A DNA stretch of 64,000 nt, taken from the NCBI RefSeq assembly GCF_001039355.2, contig NW_019774314.1, positions 1-64,000 on the forward strand, written 5' to 3'. This DNA is from Lingula anatina. Lineage: Eukaryota; Brachiopoda; Lingulata; Lingulida; Lingulidae. Within the stretch, counting starts at the first letter, position 1; each line of letters opens with the position of its first letter. This document shows, piece by piece, positions 51,642 to 62,300 of the stretch. The translations under genes were made by a program, and so were the position numbers. The notes beneath the pieces are model-generated. The model saw only the letters and a program-made list of their open reading frames with translations, was not told the DNA's origin and searched no databases.

Positions 51642-54600
51642 GCCCATACCTCATGTTACACATGAGTATTTTGCCAGTGGGTGCCTGTTTTGTCGTAAAC
51701 TGTTCAATGCCCAGCATTGTGCTCGCTGTCGTGGTTGGAGTCTCACTGAGGCTTAGACGACGCGCAATGCAAACCAGGCACGACTGAATATCTGAAAGAG
51801 AGTTCAAACTTCTTTTTGGACTGATGAAAGAATCATATATAGGAAGGCAGTTAACTAATAATCATATGACCTTTGTGATTTACAATAGAGTTTATGTGGT
51901 GCAAGTAGGTTGTTGCGTCAAATATTTCCTGTAACGAGGTAATGGCTCATTCACAATTATCTGTCTATACAGAGAGATAAGGTGTTAACATCATTAAGCT
52001 AACTGCACTCAGCAGGGGGAGGCTGTGTTCTGTCAGGTATGTTACCCAAGTCTAGGGGGAGATGTGTTCTGTCAGGTGTGACAGGTGTGTTACCTGAGTC
52101 CAGGGGGAGATGTGTTCTGTCAGGTGTGACAGGTGTGTTACCTGAGTCCAGGGGGAGATGTGTTCTGTCAGGTGTGACAGGTGTGTTACCTGAGTCCAGG
52201 GGGAGCTGTGTTCTGTCAGGTGTGACAGGTGTGTTACCAGAGTCTAGGGGGAGCTGNCCTAACCTGTCCCACAAATTTGACAAGAAAGTATCCAAAATTC
52301 CTCCCCGTGAAAAAGTCTCTGTGCTGCTATTAGAGTTGCTAAACAGGCTGCTGAACGAGTCGTCGTTGTTTTGTTGACTTGACGACGGGGTGGTATCGCA
52401 TGCCAGTTCGCGCTGAAGGAGACCTGAAGATGGCGCTCCTGTCAGCTCGTTATTTTCCTGACTCGTACTTTCCTGTGAAAAATGGAAAATCATTTAGAGA
52501 ATCTGCTCAACCTTGAGGTATAGATAGATTGAACTAAGTTTCATACAACATAAAAAGCTGTTCACTCATCTCATCTGAGTTGTAGGTTTCAGTGTACAAA
52601 TCTTCAGCCTGCGATTTCAAAAGGGGAGGGGGGATATACCTTTTTATCACAATGGCATAGAAGCTAGATCAAATTTTGATTTCCTTTTTCAATCTCCTTC
52701 ATTTGCAAATCAGCAAGAAGAGAGAGTCAAAATGGAGGAATCCAGGTCGACTTCCGTAATATGTGCAATTTGCAGCATGTTCTTATTAATTATTACTTCC
52801 TTCTCTTGCCTGAATTTTCCTTCCGCATAGGAAAACCACCCAGGTGTAAATCTGAGCTAAAGTTAGGCAAAATTGAGTAAAACACCTGGAAGAAGCTGAA
52901 CGGATTCTGATGTACACTGTGTCAGAATTCAGCTAAAAATTTGGATGTAACCCAATAGGGAAAGCCCTGGGGTGTAAATCAAGGCAGAACTCGGGGTGGG
53001 GTGGGGGGGTGGGGTGGGGGGGGGGGGAATTCAGTTAACTCTGGAAAACTGAAAAGAATCATATCCACAGACTGTACATGATGTCACCATCCAGCTTAAT
53101 TTTGGCTATATCCTTCAAAATAATTCATTTATTTAGAGTCTAAAATCCAGAAAAACACCTTCTGCCGGTTTTACAAATAAAATACAAAAGTTGAAAGGAT
53201 TATTTGAAATAATGGTATAAAATGTAAAGAGGAAAATGCACAATTATAATATTCTGTAAAGTAATAAATGTTCAACCAAAAAATGTTTAAAAAGATAAGT
53301 TTTTAAGGTTTTTTTTTTTTCAAATCATCTGCTTAGCTGAAATACTTACTGCTGCTGCGACTGTCCCCTCCTCCTCGCTCAGCAGCTTTGTTAACAACAT
53401 GTTATTTTTCTTCCCTTCCAGCTTCTTTTCATCTTCATTTAGAAGTTTCTACAAAATCAAGGCAGACATGATGAAAATTATTTACCATTTCTTGATAATT
53501 TTGCCAGTTATGTCTTCATTATAGCCCAACTTGTCAAAATAACAATTATCTATATCCAAAACACAGCGAGAGTGATTTGTTGCTCAAGTCTTTTCTCCAC
53601 AATTAATACCTCACAGCGTCCTTTCCCGTGTGCATTTTAAAAGATGTATTAACCCTTAAACACTCAACATTATACCCCCACCAACATTATACAACACAAC
53701 CCACCTTTAAGAGTACATTTTTTCCTGGTTTCTTTGCTTCTGCCTCGTTCCGTTCCAAATTATCTCCCTTCACGGCAACCTCGCCATTACTGTCAGCACC
53801 ACCGTCCGTCGCACTAGAACTGTCGTCATCTTGACTTAACAACTGTTTCAGGATGGTATTATCGGTCAGTTTGTCCTTGACTTTCGTCCCTTGACCACTG
53901 GCATCACTGTCAAGGTTATCGTCCACACTCATGGAAGAACTTTGGGGCTCTTCAGGGGGACTCGTGCCAGGCCCCGGGGTGGGGGACTGGTGTTCTGGCG
54001 ACCGCAGGCGTCCCCCGTTTTCTGAATTTCGCCCAGCGGTGGCAGCACTGGTGGTGGTGATGGTGTTGCTATGTGGTGCCCCTTCCCGACTCATCTCGCG
54101 CAAAAGCTGCGTCAGACGCTGCTTTTGTTCCCCGGTCGGTTGCTTCTGCTGGCAAAGTTTATAAATCTGCTCTTTGATCTGTGGAGACCAGTTTTTCATG
54201 CTAGCACGAATGTCTACAGTCTCGCTGGACTCCATCGGACTTTTCGGGTTCCGCCTGGTTGGGGTTGGGGGCTGGGGGGTGGTGGGAGTGGGTGGCCCAC
54301 TACGTGGCCAATTTGTTGTACTACCTGCAATATACAAAAAAAATATTAATTTCATAATTCTTAAAATTGTGATTTGGCATGAAGTATGGTTCAAACAGCA
54401 ACAGCGTTGTATAACAACACGTGAAAGTCAAAACTGCAAGGACGAGTTATGCAAGTTCATTCCACCTAATTTTCCCACGAAATCAGAAAATCACTCAAAT
54501 AATTGCACTCACGGATGTTACCTGCCTTCCTTAAGTGGAGGGTTTCATACGAGCTTGACAATGAAATGCCACCAGAGTTAACGGAATGATAAGCCTTCTT

Positions 54601-56470
54601 TTTTACAAGAGCAAGTTGATGTATATGTATTATATAAATACAAAGGAAGTCCTGGATCTTAATCAAGCAAGGAACAGTTAAGGTGGACATCCTTGCTAAC
54701 CAGTTGCCATGGAGATAACAATGGGATGTGATTGGATGAAAATAAAAATTCCTTTAAATAAGGGAATAACAGCAATAATCCCACTTAACACCAAGTGGTC
54801 ACCTGGTCAATTTTAACTGACCACGTCTAGTTTGAACAGTTGTCAACAGCAAGGACACTGCGTAGGAAAACAGAGAACATGTCATTCTAATTTAAAAACA
54901 TGATGCCTGGAATTTTTCTGTTTCTTTTCACACATAAAAAATAAAGTTGACAAACAGAATGGTTACATGTCCAAAAAGCATAAGACAGAGTAGAGCAAAA
55001 AAAAAAAACTTTGAGTACAAAGATTGGAAGATAGGAGAAAAATTAAAATTTAAAATAAAAAAAAAAAAGCTTTCCGCATTACAGAATGAACTACACAGTG
55101 ATTTACCCAATCTCTGCAGACTCATATTTTTCCAAATATAAGAGACTTGTTGTGTCATCATTTCAAGCACTGGACACAGAATGGTAAACCTATCTTTTAT
55201 GTAAATGCGGCTAAACAACAACACAACCTCCCACCCCTGGAGGGGAGTTGTAATCTATTCCTTATATCAGTCATAATAATTTCTCACCCATCCCCCTCTC
55301 CCCTTTCCATGCATGGTAATTACTCACTTTATCTGAACAAAATTGGTATTTCTAATTTTTTTAGAAACCCACAAAAGCCAGATATCTCAACAAAAGTCTT
55401 GAATAAACATTCTAGCTCAAATTTTTTTATCTACTTTCATTTTCTTTTGATTAATTATTTATTTTATTTATTTTTTAGGAGGGGGGGGCGTTCATAAATA
55501 AACATTATAAACCTCACAACAGTGACTATTTCAGGAGTTCAAAATTCATGAGGAATTACCACATTTTCTTTGCCTCTTGGACAACATTCAGGTAGGATAT
55601 ATCATAAAAAAACCTCTCTCCACCCACCTACCCCCCAACACGGAATGGTACAGCCTACCTTGCTGAATGTGTAAGTCAGACATCCAAGAATTAACACTGG
55701 GTGTCAGAGGGGTGGTAGGTTGTGTAGGCATGCCTAGCAGAAAGCTCCGCCCATCATCACTAGACACACTGCCTACAAATCAATATAGGTCAAGGTCAAA
55801 GGCAAAGGTCAAAGGCGAAGGTCATAGTAAATGAGATCTACATAATATAAAGTAATAAATCCTAATTCTAGGACAAAAGGAATGTTCAAAATGTCCACTG
55901 TGGTATACAACATGCATGATTTAAAAAAAAAAAAATCAATACAGTTAATCCAAATTGTTTAAAGCTTCAAAAGTAAAACTCAAATTGCGCAAGTTGTCCA
56001 ATATCACGTTAAATGATGTTGAGCAAAAGTGAATTTTGACTATAGTCCAAATGAAATCAAATTCACTGCAATGATAATTTACATAAACTGCAACAGAGGA
56101 CTTTCATAGCAGAAATTCAAATTTTGTGCCACTTTCTTCCTGTTTATCAGTCTCTATTAAAATAACCATTTGTGGCAGAAAAGCAGACCTTTTGTCTTAA
56201 ACTTTAATCCACTACTTTCATGGGATAAAACCTTATGATTCAACAGATAGCTTTTCACCACCGATAAGAAAGGTAACTTTTGAGATTTTTTAATGATGAA
56301 GTGCAAATAATTTATTTATCATTATTTCATCAAACAAAACTGCTCATTTTTCTGCCTTATTAGTGATTCCAATTACATCAGACTTCCTATGAAGTTGCAC
56401 TGTCTAATAATTGGTTACTTCTGAATTTGACAAATATACAAAATCTCTCTCTCTCTCTCTCTCTCAAATG

Positions 56471-56504
<34 letters not shown>

Positions 56505-59311
56505 AAAATACACACATACAAATTAACACACAGTCATAAAAATATTCCTTAAAACCTTGTGAAGAGAAATAGAGATATCAATTTCAAAAATGAAGAGATA
56601 TCATTTTCCAAAATGCTTTCACATCATATACCAAATGAAAAAGCTTTCAAAAGTTTCCATATGTGAACATAGAATGTAACACTTCTCATAAAAGCTTGGG
56701 TATTAATTAAACCCCATACTTACTTGGCAAGCTTTGAGTGGGAGAAATGATGTCGCTTCCCACGGATAACTGTCGCTGTGTGGGTGACATGATATCACTT
56801 CCGACCGAGTTCTGTCTTTGTATGGTTGTAAACTTTCCACTGGGGTCCATGGTAACATTGGGACCACCGACCGGATTGGCCGCCAGGGACGGACTCCGTA
56901 GGCTTCGCATGGCTGGGGATGTAACACCTGGGCTCCTTTGTGACGTGTACGCCCCCGCACCCGGCCCATTATTCTGCCCAGATGCACTGTTAAAGTTCAT
57001 CGACAGCCCAAACGTTGAGCCGGCACCGGCATATCCCGGACTTCTTTGCCGTGACCCTTGACCTGTGGGGTCATGCCCTGATTGGCTGTTTCTACGGGAA
57101 CCACTCGTTTGTCTCTGCCTCATCATGGGCCTGCCAAAATTGGGCATCGAATTGACCAGTCCTCCAGGCTGGGGGGTGACGCCGCCCTGGGGGGAGGCAG
57201 GGGGCGGGCTGCCCATGCTGCCCCAGGATATATTGGCGGCAGGAATGTTGTTATTCCTACCTCCCTGAAATGTGTCCATGTTGTTCAAGCCGCCACTTCC
57301 TCCACTACTACCACCTCCTCCAATCCCTTGAAACATTTCTGCCCCAAACTGACTGTTACTTCCCACTGCGTTACTCAGTTCCCCAGTGCTGCCCCCTATG
57401 TCCCACATTCCAGGCTCCATCACCGATAACAAGTCATTCACACACTGTCCAGGGCTAGGCAGGTGCAAATTTAATCCTCGTGATTGGTTGTTTCTATGAC
57501 GACCACTGCCAATGAGTGTTTTTACGTTTAAATTGCTTCTTAAGCTTCCTAACGCCAGTAAATTCATCTGTGGCGTCCCCGCATTTGACTGAATTATCGA
57601 CTTCATAAGACTCGTGGATGCCGATCCCTTCATCTCGTTTTCAGTGTCACATTCCCTAGATATAACAAAACAAATGAACAGATTCATTAAAACATTTTCT
57701 AGATATAACACTGCAATTTAGTATTCTTTAAAGCACTTTTCACAACCAATATTAATTAAACTTTTAATATTTAGTTAGGACTAAAACTTGAATAAAATGC
57801 TGCATTTTGAAGAAAACAAAAAATATGGAACTTATATCTGATTTATGAAACGCAGCCCTGGCATTTTTGTTATCACTACTTTACCACCTAAAAAATGGCT
57901 GGCAAGTTATATTTTATATCACAACTTGAACTCAAAGTGGTCCACCTTGAGTAGAAGGAATACTAGGAACTTTAAAGTGACATGAGAATTGTCAATTATC
58001 ACTCCTTCAAGTGTTCAAATCACCAAGTGTCCTGAGAAAACTGTTGCCATGGAAACAGCAGTCTTACGTGACTTAGAACGTACTTACGTTGAAAATCTAT
58101 ATTCCCAGAAAATGCACAAAGAATAAGGCAGCGTATTTTTCCTCACACAACAAATAATATTGCAAATGTTGTACATCTGTGGATTGAAAAAAAATATATA
58201 CTGCTTTATTCATCATGTATTCTATAAACACTTATCATAAGATAAAATGTGGGGACAGTACATACACTTACCGTATGATAGAATGTGTGGACAATACAAA
58301 CTGTTCTTCCCCCTCCTTGACCAATTTACTGGTGGAGCGGACAAAAACGTAACGAGTCTCCTGAATCTTAAACCTGTACACTCCACTGGTATCCGATCCA
58401 TTTTTTAAAACTGGAACAAAGAATATTAAAGAATATATAAAATACTTATAAGATAACCAGTTCCAGCTAAAGCAGCATCAGAATTTATTTCGCTATAGGT
58501 TACTTGAAGCAAGCGCAGATATGTGGATTTTCTTATTATTGATAACTATAAGTTGCAATGTGTATGCCTTTATACAAGTTTGTTTTTGGGGGCAAGTAAG
58601 CTGTCAGTAACTTTTTTATCTATTCACATATTTTTTAAAATGCTTTCTTATATAATCATTATGATCTTATCTTTTTTTTTTATATAACTAACATTATCAT
58701 TAATACTACGTTCTTTTCTTTTAAAAAATCTTTATTGAGATCTGTTTCCTTACATATTTTGTGACCAGACAATTTAAGCTGAAATAACAATAATTATCAT
58801 TTCATGAAACTTCAAGGAGTTAATAATGATATAAAAGCCAATTAAAAGAACAAAATCAAATATCATATACTCTCAAAAAAGATAAAACTGATAACAATTC
58901 TGGTCACAAAGCTTCATCTTTTAAAGACAAAGGAAAAAATACTATAAAACGCTTCTTTATAATTATTATTATTTTTTTTTTAGTCTCACCTTCCTGCAAA
59001 TGTCTGCTTAATTGCTGAACATCGTTAACATGGCAGAAGTCTTGGATGTTCTGGCCCACAAATTCTGTATACTTATAATGAGCACTCTTGATTTCACTAG
59101 AAATGAAAATGAGTTTTGATTAACGTAAGTGAGAATCTCTCTCTTGCTCTCTCTCTCACGCACCCATCTCTCTCTCTCACACACACACACATACACACAT
59201 CCCCTCTCTTTCTGCACTTTCCTCCTTTTATTGCCTGCATAACAACATTCATTCTTAACATCAACTCTATTTCTTTCTTTACACAAACATACACACACAC
59301 AAACACTCAGG

Positions 59312-59394
<83 letters not shown>

Positions 59395-62300
59395 CACAAC
59401 ACAACACACACACGGACAAACAAATACACAATGCCCATACCTCATGTTACACATGAGTATTTTGCCAGTGGGTGCCTGTTTTGTCGTAAACTGTTCAATG
59501 CCCAGCATTGTGCTCGCTGTCGTAGTTGGGGTCTCACTAAGGCTGAGACGACGCGCAATGCAAACCAGGCACGACTGAATATCTGAAAGAGAGTTCAAAC
59601 TTCTTTTTGGACTGATGAAAGAATCATATATAGGAAGGCAGTTAACTAATAATCATATGACCTTTGTGATTTACAATAGAGTTTATGTGGTGCAAGTAGG
59701 TTGTTGCGTCAAATATTTCCTGTAACGAGGTAATGGCTCATTCACAATTATCTATCTATACAGAGAGATAAGGTGTTAACGTCATTAAGCTAACTGCACT
59801 CAGCAGGGGGGGGGGGGCTGTGTTCTGGCAGATATGTTACCCGAGTCTAGGGGGAGATGTGTTCTGTCAGGTGTGACAGGTGTGTTACCCGAGTCNNNNN
59901 NNNNNNNNNNNNNNNNNNNNNNNNNNNNNNNNNNNNNNNNNNNNNNNNNNNNNNNNNNNNNNNNNNNNNNNNNNNNNNNNNNNNNNNNNNNNNNNNNNNN
60001 NNNNNNNNNNNNNNNNNNNNNNNNNNNNNNNNNNNNNNNNNNNNNNNNNNNNNNNNNNNNNNNNNNNNNNNNNNNNNNNNNNNNNNNNNNNNNNNNNNNN
60101 NNNNNNNNNNNNNNNNNNNNNNNNNNNNNNNNNNNNNNNNNNNNNNNNNNNNNNNNNNNNNNNNNNNNNNNNNNNNNNNNNNNNNNNNNNNNNNNNNNNN
60201 NNNNNNNNNNNNNNNNNNNNNNNNNNNNNNNNNNNNNNNNNNNNNNNNNNNNNNNNNNNNNNNNNNNNNNNNNNNNNNNNNNNNNNNNNNNNNNNNNNNN
60301 NNNNNNNNNNNNNNNNNNNNNNNNNNNNNNNNNNNNNNNNNNNNNNNNNNNNNNNNNNNNNNNNNNNNNNNNNNNNNNNNNNNNNNNNNNNNNNNNNNNN
60401 NNNNNNNNNNNNNNNNNNNNNNNNNNNNNNNNNNNNNNNNNNNNNNNNNNNNNNNNNNNNNNNNNNNNNNNNNNNNNNNNNNNNNNNNNNNNNNNNNNNN
60501 NNNNNNNNNNNNNNNNNNNNNNNNNNNNNNNNNNNNNNNNNNNNNNNNNNNNNNNNNNNNNNNNNNNNNNNNNNNNNNNNNNNNNNNNNNNNNNNNNNNN
60601 NNNNNNNNNNNNNNNNNNNNNNNNNNNNNNNNNNNNNNNNNNNNNNNNNNNNNNNNNNNNNNNNNNNNNNNNNNNNNNNNNNNNNNNNNNNNNNNNNNNN
60701 NNNNNNNNNNNNNNNNNNNNNNNNNNNNNNNNNNNNNNNNNNNNNNNNNNNNNNNNNNNGAGTCTAGGGGGAGCTGTGTTCTGTCAGGTGTGACAGGTGT
60801 GTTACCTGAGTCTAGGGGGAGCTGTGTTCTGTCAGGTGTGACAGGTGTGTTACCTGAGTCTAGGGGGAGCTGTGTTCTATCAGAAGAGTAATTCTGAGGT
60901 ATGGTGCTGATCTGCATAGTCTCATACTGGGAGATTTGGGTCTGCTTCACTTCTACATCATCATCCTCCTCTCCTGAAATGATGTATTTAATTTTTATTT
61001 ATTTTTTGATATAATATTATAATATGAAAAGGGGAGATATAAGCTGTCTTCTGGTTCTTCTGGAAGATGGTCTTTAAGTTTATTCGGAAGGGCATTTATT
61101 TTTCTGTTGGAAGACGGTCAAAAATGGGGAATGGGTCAACAAAGATAATTTTCCAAGACTGTCAAAAACTCTGGATCTGCACCTGACATAACATGATATA
61201 ATACAATACAACACAACACACATGATACAGTACAATATAATATGATATTATAAGAGTTTGTGGGCATATTGCTGAAAAGGTAGTTATCTTCTTCCCATGA
61301 TCCCGTCCCTTGGCATCATCCCTTAGCTCCACCCCTTGAACTTCCCCCATTTGACCTGCCCCCATTGACCTTCCCCCTTAGCTCCACCCCTTGACCTGCT
61401 CCCTCAGCTCCACCCCTTGACCTGCCCCCTTAGCTCCACCCTTAGCTCCGCTCCTTGACTTACCCCAATTAGCTCCAACCCGTACACCTGTCCCCTTAGC
61501 TCCACCCCTTGACCTGCTCCCTCAGCTCCAGCCCTTGACCTGCTCCCTTAACTCCACCCTTAGCTCCGCTCCTTGACTTACCCCAATTAGCTCCAACCCG
61601 TACACCTGTCCCCTTAGCTCCGCTCCTCGACTTACCCCTTTAGCTCCAACCCCTACACCTGTCCCCTTAGCTCCACCCCTTGACATGCCCCCTCCCCTTT
61701 AGCTCCGCCCCCTTGGCTCCACCCCTTAGCTTTGCTCCCTTGTATACTACTTACTAACATTTTACTGTTGAACTCAACCCATCATGGCCTACCTGGAGGT
61801 TTGATCAGCATTCTACAGTAGAACGTACGGCTACAGTTGCCTAGTGATCCTTCTCTTGGCCAAGACAAGCTGCCACCTAGTGGAGAAACAACAAAAAAAT
61901 TGTGAGAATCAATCCCTGACAGATATGCCTCTAAGAGTGGTTTATGAGCATCTGGGGTTAGACTTTCAAGGAGTTTTTAGTCATTTCGCAAATGGGCAAA
62001 GGTAGAATATAAATCTATAAATAGCTTTTCAAACTGAAACTGTACTTACAATTTTTGATATGGAATACCATGGATAACTTACATACTTACACAATAGCAA
62101 AAGGAAAATTCTACTTTTTTCTAGTCAAAATTTCTTCAAGCTAGGGAGAATTTGTGCCACTGCGTTATGTATGTACAGCACATATGTTTATGTGTACAGA
62201 CCAGCATGTGTGCAAATATGTAAACAAGTTCATGTATGCGTGCGTGCAAGCATCTGTATGATTCCTTACCTACTGACATGGGCAGCAAATTGCTGCTGAA

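Noticed and set aside
52020-52256. CRISPR-like regular array
   Set aside because: Units are contiguous with no unique spacers, they code in frame, and the DNA is eukaryotic; it is a minisatellite.
61300-61740. Array of nuclear receptor response elements
   Set aside because: TGACCT strings are present but follow from the minisatellite unit; spacing does not match a standard direct repeat, so only the repeat is annotated.
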